This document shows positions 1 through 7,146 of a DNA stretch of 11,119 nucleotides, piece after piece. Source of the stretch: an uncultured Flavobacterium sp. (lineage in GTDB: Bacteria > Bacteroidota > Bacteroidia > Flavobacteriales > Flavobacteriaceae); assembly GCF_946482535.1 (NCBI RefSeq), contig NZ_CAMLRU010000081.1, forward strand, positions 1-11,119, read 5' to 3'. Position 1 is the first letter of the stretch, and every line of letters starts with the position of its first letter. The translations under genes and the position numbers were made by a program. The notes under the pieces were generated by a model. It was not told where the DNA came from. It searched no databases and worked only from the letters and a program-made list of their open reading frames with translations.

Positions 1-1356
1 GGTGTATGTTATACCCATGCCGCTACTTCTGCAGATAATGTTAACAATCCTTCAGGTCCTATGTACGGTCTTTGGTATTCTTTTACACCAACTACTTCCG
101 GAGAAGTTACTTTAGATTCTAACTTAGCTCAAAACGTAGCTCCTCTTAGTGATGATACTAAAGTTTCAATTTTTACTGGTGATTGTGATAACTTAGTTTG
201 TTATGATGCTTCTGATGACGTTTCTACTACAAACTACAGAACTACAATTACTTTCCCGGTTGCTGCTGGAGTAACCTATTTAATCCAATGGGATAACTAC
301 TGGAATGATGCAGGTTTCGATTTCGATTTTACATTTACACCAGTAGCTTGTTTACCGGTATATACTGTTAATGCAGCAACTAACGTTACTACTACATCAC
401 TTACTTTAAACTGGGATGCTTCTTTGAGCGCTCCTACAGGATATGAAGTAGAGTATGGTGCTCCTGGGTTTACTCAAGGAACAGGTACTACTGTTACAAC
501 TTCTACAAATTCAGTTGGATTATCTGGTTTAACAGCTTCTACTGTTTATGACTTTTATGTAAGAGCTAACTGTGGAACTTCTCAAAGTGCTTGGACTACT
601 GCTAATGCATTTACAACTGCTAAAGTATGTCCTCACACAAGTGGTCTTGATACTCCTGCACAAGTTGTTGGATGGACAATCGCTACTAACGGTCCTGGAG
701 CACAAGGTTTAAACAGTACAGGTACAGCTGGTCAAGCTAGTACTCCTGGATATTGGATTTTTGCTTCTAGCACATCTACAGCTAACAACAACTGGTTGTT
801 CAGTCCTGCTTTCTCTTTACAATCAAATGAAACTGTAACGGTATCTTTCTACCACAGAGCTTCTACTTCGGCAAGAACTTTGAGAGTAACTGCCGGTACA
901 GCTAATACTGCTGTTGCGCAAACTACTGTTTTAGGTACTATCGCTATCGCACCGGGTACAACTTGGACTCAAGTAACTGTACCTACAACTTTCGTAGCTC
1001 CAAGTGCCGGAATCTACTATTTCGGATTTAACGATATTTCAGCAGCTACAACTGCAGCTGTAAACTTGAGATTAGATACTTTCAACTTTACTTCAGTATT
1101 GGGTACAAGCGATTTCTTAGCTTCTAAATTCTCTGTTTATCCAAACCCTGCTTCAGGTGTTATAAACTTCACTAACGAGGCTAACGCTGTAGTAAGTAAT
1201 GTTGAATTAGCTGACTTGAATGGTAGAGTGGTTAAATCACAAGTAATGAACGCTACTGAAGGTCAAATATCTGTTAGCGATTTAGCTGCCGGTGTTTACA
1301 TGATGAAAATCACAACTGACCAAGGTATTGCTACTAAAAAAGTAATCAAAAACTAA
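1..1356 (+). CDS. Secreted multidomain protein with FN3 domain and C-terminal T9SS (type A) sorting domain, 5' partial
   Basis: The reading frame is open from base 1, so the start and signal peptide lie outside the window; 451 residues are visible. In order: a beta-sandwich, PPC/CUB-like region (about residues 1-115) with the phrase GLWYSFTP and paired cysteines; a fibronectin type III domain (about 117-207, bases 349-621); a jelly-roll region resembling the cleaved-adhesin/MAM-like modules of flavobacterial surface proteins (about 209-370, phrase NWLFSPAFSL); and a T9SS sorting domain (about bases 1114-1353) with the typical VYPNP, DLNGRVV and LAAGVYMMKI blocks and a KKVIKN end. Such tails direct proteins across the outer membrane by the Por secretion system and are then removed. 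No catalytic domain is visible; one could lie upstream. Codon use favours AAC, GCT, ACT/ACA and GGT, unlike the other genes here, suggesting high expression. An adhesin or surface enzyme role is inference. Confidence 0.9.
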   Translation, partial: GVCYTHAATSADNVNNPSGPMYGLWYSFTPTTSGEVTLDSNLAQNVAPLSDDTKVSIFTGDCDNLVCYDASDDVSTTNYRTTITFPVAAGVTYLIQWDNYWNDAGFDFDFTFTPVACLPVYTVNAATNVTTTSLTLNWDASLSAPTGYEVEYGAPGFTQGTGTTVTTSTNSVGLSGLTASTVYDFYVRANCGTSQSAWTTANAFTTAKVCPHTSGLDTPAQVVGWTIATNGPGAQGLNSTGTAGQASTPGYWIFASSTSTANNNWLFSPAFSLQSNETVTVSFYHRASTSARTLRVTAGTANTAVAQTTVLGTIAIAPGTTWTQVTVPTTFVAPSAGIYYFGFNDISAATTAAVNLRLDTFNFTSVLGTSDFLASKFSVYPNPASGVINFTNEANAVVSNVELADLNGRVVKSQVMNATEGQISVSDLAAGVYMMKITTDQGIATKKVIKN

Positions 1357-1376
1357 GTATAGTTTTTTCTAATATT

Positions 1377-1409
1377 AAAAACGACTAAGGAAACTTAGTC
1401 GTTTTTTTT
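1377..1409. terminator. Bidirectional rho-independent terminator between convergent genes
   Basis: A perfect 9-bp stem (1381-1389 with 1394-1402) encloses a GAAA tetraloop. It is followed on the plus strand by eight T (1402-1409) and preceded by four A (1377-1380), so it reads as stem plus U-tract in both directions. It ends the T9SS gene on the plus strand (21 bases after its stop) and the small membrane protein gene on the minus strand, whose stop codon (1395-1397) lies inside the stem. Confidence 0.9.
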
Positions 1410-1532
1410 ATTCTTACTGTTCATCATTAATAAAACAGTGGTAACGAGAGCTACTATGACCAAGGCAAAAATGCCTATCATAATGAACGCACCATTATCC
1501 CAAGAATACAAGGAAATGTTTAATGAAGTCAT
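1395..1532 (-). CDS. Small single-pass membrane protein, 45 residues (hypothetical)
   Basis: Reading the minus strand from ATG at 1532 gives 45 codons and a TAA at 1395-1397. The product has a short N-terminal segment (MTSLNISLYSWDNGA), one strongly hydrophobic stretch at about residues 15-37 (FIMIGIFALVIVALVTTVLL core) and a basic tail with several Lys and Asn. By the positive-inside rule the tail is probably cytoplasmic and the N-terminus outside. The gene lies 61 bases downstream of the DCC-family gene on the same strand. A TAnnTTTG-like box (1554-1561) lies just upstream, and the shared terminator lies exactly at its stop. No family is recognised. Clean membrane topology, position and terminator support a real gene; the function is unknown. 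Its short length is why an ORF search with a length cut-off would miss it. Confidence 0.72.
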   Translation of the reverse strand: MTSLNISLYSWDNGAFIMIGIFALVIVALVTTVLLMMNSKNKKND

Positions 1533-1553
1533 AATTTATCAATTAGCGTTTAA

Positions 1554-1561
1554 CAAAACTA
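1554..1561 (-). promoter_or_regulatory. Candidate -7 promoter box for the small membrane protein
   Basis: The minus strand reads TAGTTTTG, matching the Bacteroidota -7 consensus TAnnTTTG, 21 bases upstream of the ATG at 1532. No TTG is found at the expected -33 distance, so this is only a half-match. The gene could instead be read through from the DCC gene. Confidence 0.35.
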
Positions 1562-1583
1562 CAATGATAAGTTTTAGTGTGGT

Positions 1584-1597
1584 ATGATAATTATCAT
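1584..1597. promoter_or_regulatory. 14-bp perfect palindrome, possible operator
   Basis: ATGATAATTATCAT is perfectly self-complementary. It overlaps the last two codons of the DCC-family gene (stop at 1594-1596) and lies about 50 bases upstream of the small membrane protein start. The half-site TGATAAT is Fur-like, but the spacing is shorter than the 7-1-7 Fur arrangement. It has no trailing T-tract, so it is not an obvious terminator. It could be chance in AT-rich DNA. Confidence 0.3.
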
Positions 1598-2019
1598 GCT
1601 AAAAATTTGGCAGCAACTTCCGGTGAAGGCATCATGCAAGTTTCTTGTTTACCATACCAACGGTAACGATTTTTGGCTACAAAGGCGTAAACAAAATTTG
1701 AAAGTGATTTTGGAAAAACAGCCAATATTCTTAGCAATGTATATAAACCGCCAAATTCTTTTACAATCTCTATTGCCGCTTCCGATTTATTATAATAGGC
1801 TCTTCCGGGTTCATACAAAACAATACTGTCTGTGTTCTTTGGATCTATGCCAAGGTGTTGGATGATTTTTAGTCCTAATTCTGATTGAAGTGGCACAAAT
1901 CGGAAAATATCCTTTCTATCACGTCGGATTACAAACTGTACCGAGGCGTTGCAAAGATTGCAGACACCATCAAATAAAATTATTTTTTTGTCTTTGGGCA
2001 AGTCAGCTATTTCCATCAT
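1594..2019 (-). CDS. DCC-family thiol-disulfide oxidoreductase (DUF393)
   Basis: A 141-residue protein, close to the usual 120-140 for this family. It carries the defining DxxCxxC motif near the N-terminus (D17, C20, C23 in LFDGVCNLCN) and a conserved downstream block NRYRWYGKQETC (117-128). The family has a thioredoxin-like fold, and the CxxC pair is the presumed redox centre; physiological substrates are unknown. No signal peptide is seen, so it is probably cytoplasmic. A central hydrophobic stretch around 91-114 is part of the family pattern and probably not a membrane span. Two adjacent Met codons (2019 and 2016) are possible starts. The gene begins 22 bases after the mutS2 stop on the same strand, suggesting co-transcription with mutS2. 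Confidence 0.85.
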   Translation of the reverse strand: MMEIADLPKDKKIILFDGVCNLCNASVQFVIRRDRKDIFRFVPLQSELGLKIIQHLGIDPKNTDSIVLYEPGRAYYNKSEAAIEIVKEFGGLYTLLRILAVFPKSLSNFVYAFVAKNRYRWYGKQETCMMPSPEVAAKFLA

Positions 2020-2041
2020 TGAATGGTCTTCCGATTAGGGT

Positions 2042-4210
2042 TTATTTAGTCTGCACATATTCTAATTCTTCCAAACTCACTTTTGAAGTAAAAATGCCGT
2101 AGTTAACAACGGCTTTGTTTTTTTCAATCTTATCAATGGTTCCAATAGACTTGCCGTCAACCATGCGAACGCGGTCGCCAATCTTTAAAGTTACTTTTGG
2201 TTTTTCGGCTTCTTGTTTTTGGGCTTTGATTTTCTTTTCCTTCTTTTCCTTTCGAATTTCTTCTACCTTGACTTTGACTTCTTCAACGATTTTCTTCTGG
2301 ATGATTTCTTTTTCTTTTTTCTCCTTAACGCTGGCTTTTTTGCGTTTGGAGTTTTCAATCTCAACCAACTTTAAAAACTCACCAATCAAGACTTTCTTGT
2401 CTTTGTTGTTAAAGTATTTTTCCGAAAGATCATCTATTTTTTGGCCCATATAAATCAAACGCTGGTTGGCATCATACAGTTCCTGATAGCGTTCCAATTT
2501 TTCTTGAATCTTGGCATTGATATTTTCCATTCTTTTACTTTCTTCTCGCGCCTTGCTTTCTTCTTCCTTCAAGTTTAAGGATGTTTTTTCGAGTTTAGAG
2601 CGCTCTTTTTGCAACGTGGCTATGGTTTTGTCAAAACGCACTTTTCCGCCTTCAATTTTTTTCTTAGCGCGATTGATTAATCCGTAAGGGATGCCGTTTT
2701 TCTGAGCTACCTCAAAAGTAAAGGAACTTCCGGCTTGCCCCAGAATTAACTTGTACATTGGTTCCAATGATTTTTCATCGAAAAGCATGTTGGCATTCGA
2801 AGCAAATGGCAATTCATTGGCCAAAATCTTCAAATTGGAATAATGCGTCGTAATAATTCCGAAAGCTTCTCGGTGATAGAATTCTTCCAAAAAAGTTTCC
2901 GCCAAAGCACCACCTAATTCAGGATCAGAACCGGTTCCGAATTCATCAATTAAGAATAGGGTTTTGGCGTTGCATTTCTTCAAAAAATAATTCATATTCT
3001 TCAATCGGTAACTATAAGTGCTCAAATGATTTTCTATCGATTGATTATCGCCTATATCCGTTAGAATTCTGTCAAATAAGAACGTTTCGCTTCGTTCGTG
3101 AACCGGAATTAAAATCCCGCATTGCAACATCAATTGCAGCAATCCGACGGTTTTTAACGAAATGGTTTTTCCGCCGGCATTCGGACCAGAAATCACTATG
3201 ATGCGGTTCTCATTTTTGAGTTCGATAGTTTGCGGAAAGGTTTTCTCTTTTTTCTCTAAATTATTTAAAAATAAAATAGGATGGAAGGCTTCCCGAAAAT
3301 ACAAGCGCTTTTCTTCGGTAATATTTGGTAAAAGAGCGTTGATTTTACGAGCATATTTGGCTTTGGCCGCAATCACATCGATATCGCTCAGGAAGTCTTG
3401 GTATTGCTTCAACAAGTCAACATAAGGGCGAATCTCGTTGGATAACTTTTTTAGAATTTTGGTAATTTCTTCTCGCTCTTCATATTCCAAATTGTTCAAT
3501 TCTCTCGAATAACGCAAGGTGGCTTCGGGTTCAATATAGGCAATACTTCCGGTTTTGGAACTGCCCAAAATAGAACCTTTTACTTTTCGCCTATACATGG
3601 CTAAAACCGCTAAAACACGACGGTTTTCTACGATGCTTTCTTTAATCTCATCCAAGTAACCTAAACCATTGTACTGGCTTAAAGCCTGACCGAAACTTTG
3701 ATTGACTTTACCGCGAACGACACTCATATCTCGGCGAATATTGATCAAGTCTGGAGAAGCATTGTCTTTGATTTCACCGTATTTGTCGACTACTTCATCA
3801 ATTTTTTGGATGATGTATTTGGTGTATTCAATCTGCGAAGCTTTTTCGTTTAGTTTTGGATAATAATCTTGGAATTTTTTGAGAAACAATAACAAAACAT
3901 TCACCGTATCGGAAAGTGTGGCTATTTTTCTGAAGCTGCCAACTTCCAAAAAGCTGTCCTCAATGGCTAAAAATTTGATGTCATTGGTAATATTGTCAAA
4001 ACCGTGATTAGGTATAGCGTTATTGTTGGTAAAAGAGGATAGGTATTCAGAAGTTTGTAACAGCACAGCCATTAAAATTTCCTTGTCTTTATAAGGAGCG
4101 ATTTCCAATGCTTTTTGCTTTCCGATTTCAGTATTACAGCGCTCTGAAATGGTTTGCAAAACAGTATTAAATTCTAAATCTTTTAAGGTTTTATCTGTAA
4201 TCGATATCAT
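2042..4210 (-). CDS. mutS2: MutS2-family DNA-binding ATPase lacking the Smr domain
   Basis: A 722-residue MutS homologue of the MutS2 branch, with no MutS1 mismatch-recognition domain. Residues 1-300 form the core and clamp helices. The ABC-type ATPase domain follows, with Walker A GPNAGGKT (342-349), the signature segment DIGDNQSIENHLSTYS (385-400), Walker B LFLIDEFGTGSDP (418-430) and the TTH switch (454-456). A long Lys/Glu-rich coiled coil (about 520-670) leads to a KOW-like module (about 674-718) at the C-terminus. Family members act on branched DNA and recombination intermediates, or on collided ribosomes in Bacillus subtilis. Well-studied members are about 780 residues and end in a Smr nuclease domain, which is absent here; the following DNA encodes the unrelated DCC gene, so this is not a frameshift. 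The ATG at 4210 is preceded by a good Bacteroidota promoter. It is probably the first gene of a mutS2-DCC operon. Confidence 0.95.
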   Translation of the reverse strand: MISITDKTLKDLEFNTVLQTISERCNTEIGKQKALEIAPYKDKEILMAVLLQTSEYLSSFTNNNAIPNHGFDNITNDIKFLAIEDSFLEVGSFRKIATLSDTVNVLLLFLKKFQDYYPKLNEKASQIEYTKYIIQKIDEVVDKYGEIKDNASPDLINIRRDMSVVRGKVNQSFGQALSQYNGLGYLDEIKESIVENRRVLAVLAMYRRKVKGSILGSSKTGSIAYIEPEATLRYSRELNNLEYEEREEITKILKKLSNEIRPYVDLLKQYQDFLSDIDVIAAKAKYARKINALLPNITEEKRLYFREAFHPILFLNNLEKKEKTFPQTIELKNENRIIVISGPNAGGKTISLKTVGLLQLMLQCGILIPVHERSETFLFDRILTDIGDNQSIENHLSTYSYRLKNMNYFLKKCNAKTLFLIDEFGTGSDPELGGALAETFLEEFYHREAFGIITTHYSNLKILANELPFASNANMLFDEKSLEPMYKLILGQAGSSFTFEVAQKNGIPYGLINRAKKKIEGGKVRFDKTIATLQKERSKLEKTSLNLKEEESKAREESKRMENINAKIQEKLERYQELYDANQRLIYMGQKIDDLSEKYFNNKDKKVLIGEFLKLVEIENSKRKKASVKEKKEKEIIQKKIVEEVKVKVEEIRKEKKEKKIKAQKQEAEKPKVTLKIGDRVRMVDGKSIGTIDKIEKNKAVVNYGIFTSKVSLEELEYVQTK

Positions 4211-4229
4211 GCTGTCAGTGTCTTTGGTT

Positions 4230-4261
4230 CAAAGTTACAAAGGATAAAATCCATATTGCAA
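4230..4261 (-). promoter_or_regulatory. Bacteroidota-type promoter of mutS2
   Basis: On the minus strand TTG (4261-4259) is followed after 21 bases by TAACTTTG (4237-4230), matching the TTG-N17-23-TAnnTTTG consensus for Bacteroidota sigma-ABfr. The -7 box ends 19 bases before the mutS2 ATG, implying a very short leader. Confidence 0.65.
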
Positions 4262-4271
4262 CAGAAAATAC

Positions 4272-4279
4272 TATTTTTG
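4272..4279 (+). promoter_or_regulatory. Candidate -7 promoter box of ung
   Basis: TATTTTTG matches TAnnTTTG and ends 15 bases before the ung ATG at 4295. No TTG at proper -33 spacing was found (the nearest upstream TTG, at 4256, is only 13 bases away). Its position argues that translation starts at 4295 and not at the upstream in-frame TTG at 4256. Confidence 0.45.
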
Positions 4280-4294
4280 GTAAAATTTTATGAG

Positions 4295-4960
4295 ATGTTA
4301 ATCAAAATACATGCTTCTTGGCATGACCAACTTTCCGATGAGTTTGAAAAGCCTTATTTTAAGCAGCTTACAAGCTTTGTCAAAAGTGAATACGCCACCA
4401 AAACTTGTTTCCCGAAAGGTGCCCAAATTTTCTCTGCTTTCGACCATTGTCCGTTTGATAAAGTCAAAGTGGTTATCATCGGGCAAGATCCTTATCACGG
4501 TTTTGGTCAAGCCAATGGTTTGTGTTTTTCAGTCAATGACGGAGTTGCTTTTCCACCTTCATTGATTAATATTTTTAAAGAAATTCAAACCGATTTAGGT
4601 TTGCCTATTCCCATTTCAGGAAACTTAGAACGTTGGGCAGATCAAGGTGTTTTACTGCTTAATGCTACGTTAACAGTTCGAGAAAGCGAAGCCGGAAGCC
4701 ATCAAAATAAGGGTTGGGAAACCTTTACCGATGCCGTGATTCAAAAAATTTCTGAGGCCAAAGAAAATGTGGTTTTTCTACTTTGGGGCGGATTTGCCAA
4801 AAAGAAAGGGGCTAAAATCAATCGCACCCAACACCATGTTTTAGAAACCGGACATCCTTCACCATTAAGTGCCAATCGCGGATTGTGGTTTGGCAACAAA
4901 CACTTTAGCAAAACCAATGCTTATTTGCAAAGTATTGGCAAAGCCGAAATCCAATGGTAA
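4295..4960 (+). CDS. ung: Uracil-DNA glycosylase (family 1)
   Basis: A 221-residue enzyme, near the 229 of E. coli Ung, that removes uracil from DNA as the first step of base excision repair. Visible signatures are the water-activating loop GQDPYHG (63-69, catalytic Asp65), the uracil-stacking Phe in GLCFSV (about 78), the Asn-containing strand LLNATLTV (121-128, Asn123 contacts uracil) and the DNA-intercalating loop HPSPLSA (187-193, with catalytic His187). The frame stays open back to a TTG at 4256, but family proteins begin close to MLIKIHASWH, and the likely promoter box sits between the two, so ATG 4295 is chosen. It diverges from mutS2 and converges with the lipoprotein gene, from whose stop it is separated by one base. 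Confidence 0.96.
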   Translation: MLIKIHASWHDQLSDEFEKPYFKQLTSFVKSEYATKTCFPKGAQIFSAFDHCPFDKVKVVIIGQDPYHGFGQANGLCFSVNDGVAFPPSLINIFKEIQTDLGLPIPISGNLERWADQGVLLLNATLTVRESEAGSHQNKGWETFTDAVIQKISEAKENVVFLLWGGFAKKKGAKINRTQHHVLETGHPSPLSANRGLWFGNKHFSKTNAYLQSIGKAEIQW

Positions 4961-4961
4961 T

Positions 4962-5552
4962 TTAATTCACCGTGAAATAGAAGTAGCCGTTTGCATCAAG
5001 GTTTGATACAGCCGCATTGATATTGACAATGAGGTTTTTTGACGAACTTTGAGAAATCAATTCCACACTATTGGTTGACGAGCTGTTGTAACCAAAAGTC
5101 ATGCGATAATTTCCGGCAGTTAATAACGGGAAACCTACGTCATAACGGTAATACTCATCTGTTGCATTGTATTGGCAAATACCGTAAACATAAGCTCCGT
5201 TTTGAGCCTCACCGGCATTAATATCTAATTGGCTGTCATTAACGGTGACCACTTCCCAATCGGTGGCGTTTATTTTTCGTTCTATGACATAAGAAAAGAA
5301 AATTCCCGTAGCATTTCCGGTGGTTTTGTAAATGTCTAACAAATTGGTTTGTCCGCTCTCCGGAAGGTATCTCGGAATATCCGCTTGAACATAAAGATAT
5401 TCACCGACATTGTAGGTTGCAGTAGCAGGAAAAGTAACAATATTGTTGCCGGCTTCCAAGTATATTGTTTTGTAGAAGGTATCGTCATTAGTGTCGCAAT
5501 TCGTGAATAGGGTTGACACAAAAAGCAAGGCGATGTATGATAGTTTTTTCAT
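4962..5552 (-). CDS. Putative lipoprotein, 196 residues (hypothetical)
   Basis: The N-terminus MKKLSYIALLFVSTLFTNC is a lipoprotein signal peptide: a basic start, a hydrophobic core, and Cys19 as the lipid-attachment site. The preceding residues (FTN) are a relaxed lipobox, with Asn at -1 instead of Gly/Ala/Ser. Acidic residues follow the Cys (D20, D23, D24), as in Bacteroidota lipoproteins exported to the cell surface. The mature part is rich in Tyr, Asn, Thr and Ser with alternating hydrophobic residues, suggesting an all-beta fold; no family is recognised. The ATG lies 10 bases after the stop of the outer-membrane barrel gene, so the two are very probably co-transcribed and may work together in the outer membrane (inference). 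The 3' end abuts ung, with no visible terminator. Confidence 0.8.
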   Translation of the reverse strand: MKKLSYIALLFVSTLFTNCDTNDDTFYKTIYLEAGNNIVTFPATATYNVGEYLYVQADIPRYLPESGQTNLLDIYKTTGNATGIFFSYVIERKINATDWEVVTVNDSQLDINAGEAQNGAYVYGICQYNATDEYYRYDVGFPLLTAGNYRMTFGYNSSSTNSVELISQSSSKNLIVNINAAVSNLDANGYFYFTVN

Positions 5553-5562
5553 GTTTTCTTAA

Positions 5563-6132
5563 TTAAAATCGGTAACCTAAATTAAACCCAACTCTGGAAA
5601 TCACGTCCGGACTTTTATCGCGATTGGTCAAGTTTGAACCGAATCCGGCCAGAAATTCCAGGGCAAATTTGTCTTTCAGATACATTTTATAACCTAAACC
5701 GCCACCCATACCAAAATCGGAGTAAGTGGATTTTTCGGTAGTGTAATAACCGTTTCCATTGCCATCGGTCATCCGTACAATTTCCTTAAAATCTCCGCTG
5801 TTATAGGAAGCAAAGGCTTCCGCAAAATAAAAACTCTTCTTTCCTTTAGACAATTGGTATCTTACATAAGGGTTGAATTCAAATTTGGGCACATTGTTGC
5901 GATAGCCGTTGTCAAAATCATCATTCAAATCATTGCTGTCTGAAAAATTAACATTGAAACCGGTTGAAAAATTTCCGGAAAAGAACCGCTCATAACTCAG
6001 ACTGGCTTTTTGCCAAACCAATGCGGATAATAAGTCCACTCGGAATTCATTTTTTTTGTTATCCAATGGAGATGATTCTTGGGCTTGCGTGGCCAAAGAC
6101 ATCAACAGGAAAAGACTAAACAATTTTTTCAT
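5563..6132 (-). CDS. Outer-membrane beta-barrel protein (porin-family-like)
   Basis: About 189 residues from ATG 6132. A signal peptide (MKKLFSLFLLMSLATQAQ) with a probable signal peptidase I site near Ala-Gln-Ala/Gln is followed by alternating amphipathic strands rich in aromatic residues and Gly, with polar turn segments. It ends in Phe (GYRF), the typical C-terminal signature of outer-membrane barrels. The size suggests an 8-strand barrel; ligand and function cannot be read from the sequence. An in-frame ATG three codons earlier (6141), preceded by an A-rich stretch, is an equally possible start. Upstream, the minus strand has TATATTCG (6159-6152), an imperfect match to the -7 box, so a promoter may lie in the 56-base gap after the transglutaminase gene. 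It is probably the first gene of a two-gene unit with the lipoprotein. Confidence 0.8.
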   Translation of the reverse strand: MKKLFSLFLLMSLATQAQESSPLDNKKNEFRVDLLSALVWQKASLSYERFFSGNFSTGFNVNFSDSNDLNDDFDNGYRNNVPKFEFNPYVRYQLSKGKKSFYFAEAFASYNSGDFKEIVRMTDGNGNGYYTTEKSTYSDFGMGGGLGYKMYLKDKFALEFLAGFGSNLTNRDKSPDVISRVGFNLGYRF

Positions 6133-6197
6133 TAGGGTCATTTTATTGGAACGAATATAATAAATAAAACGGTCAATTTTGATAATTAACAGAAGAA

Positions 6198-7130
6198 TTA
6201 TTCGAGTGTTAAAGCACCCAAAATTTCCTCATTCATGAATGGTCCGCCGGGATATTTTGCCGTATAGTCCAAATTTAACCAAATGTTGTCGCGTTCATCG
6301 ATATGGTAATTGATGGGTTTGTTTTTACTTTCTAAAGGGAAAAGGATTTTTTTAATTGCGTAATTAATTTTTTCCAAATCTTTTTTGGTTCCGATGTAAA
6401 TTTCGGGATAGATATGACCTTTGGTGTGAATCAAACGAGTGGTTCCGCCTATTGATTTAATGCAAGCGGCCATAAAAATCGAATGGTCATCACAATCGCC
6501 CGAAAGGTATTGCAAGGATTCGGTTGCTTTGGCAATATAGTCGTGACCCTTGGGATCGCTCACATAATACCATCGGGAATTGATTTCCTTAAAGACCGCA
6601 AAGGATTGGATGAGCGTAAAATAATCGTGGTAGCCTTTTACATTTTTAAAATGTTTGGAAGTGGCCATGATGGCAAAGTTTCTGATTTTCGGATTCTCGT
6701 ATTCAATGGCATCCAAAATTTTTGACTTGTTGGGAAAAGGCAATAGTTTTGAAATAATGATGTCTTGCGGATAAGGGTCATCACTCATGGTATATATCAT
6801 GGAGCGGTAATCTTCGAATACTTTTTCGAACCCATATTTGCCCGAAAGCGTTCCGTATAGGAGCACGATGATGTAGAGAATAACAGAAATCAATGTCACT
6901 CTTCTCATGGCTCTTAAACCTAATTGGATAATTATTAGGATTATCAGAAAGAGCATGATTCTATCAATGTGGAAAAGCCAATCTAATGCGGCAAGGTTCT
7001 GATGCGCAATGATAAAGATGGGAATGGTTATCAGCAAGTTCAAGACAAAAATGATAATCATGTCCCACGGACTTTTTATCCTGAATTTTTCCTTAAGTTG
7101 CTGATAAGTAAGATTGCCTAATTTTATCAT
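6198..7130 (-). CDS. Membrane-anchored transglutaminase-like protein
   Basis: A 310-residue protein. The N-terminal third contains three predicted membrane segments (about residues 23-42, 57-74 and 78-95). The C-terminal part carries a transglutaminase-like cysteine-protease fold with the catalytic Cys in SGDCDDHS (Cys213), His in KGHIYPEI (His239) and Asp in LNLDYTAKYPG (Asp288). All three catalytic positions appear intact, so it may be an active peptidase or amide-bond transferase, but bacterial members have varied and mostly unknown substrates. Which side of the membrane the catalytic domain faces is not clear from charge alone. The gene starts 16 bases after the stop of the periplasmic-binding-protein-like gene on the same strand, so the two are probably co-transcribed; no shared function is apparent. 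Confidence 0.85.
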   Translation of the reverse strand: MIKLGNLTYQQLKEKFRIKSPWDMIIIFVLNLLITIPIFIIAHQNLAALDWLFHIDRIMLFLIILIIIQLGLRAMRRVTLISVILYIIVLLYGTLSGKYGFEKVFEDYRSMIYTMSDDPYPQDIIISKLLPFPNKSKILDAIEYENPKIRNFAIMATSKHFKNVKGYHDYFTLIQSFAVFKEINSRWYYVSDPKGHDYIAKATESLQYLSGDCDDHSIFMAACIKSIGGTTRLIHTKGHIYPEIYIGTKKDLEKINYAIKKILFPLESKNKPINYHIDERDNIWLNLDYTAKYPGGPFMNEEILGALTLE

Positions 7131-7146
7131 ATTGCCATTGTAAAAG

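Noticed and set aside
1584..1865. Plus-strand open frame opposite the DCC gene
   Set aside because: It is antisense to a well-supported DCC-family gene and has no recognisable features.
2115..2453. Plus-strand open frame of 112 codons inside mutS2
   Set aside because: It is the complement of the Lys/Glu-rich coiled coil; its Phe/Ser-rich translation is a compositional shadow.
4256..4294. Longer ung start at TTG 4256
   Set aside because: It adds 13 residues not typical of the family, and a -7 promoter box lies between it and ATG 4295.
4930..4975. Terminator between ung and the lipoprotein gene
   Set aside because: Only a weak ATTGG/CCAAT pairing inside the ung end is seen, with no T-tract.
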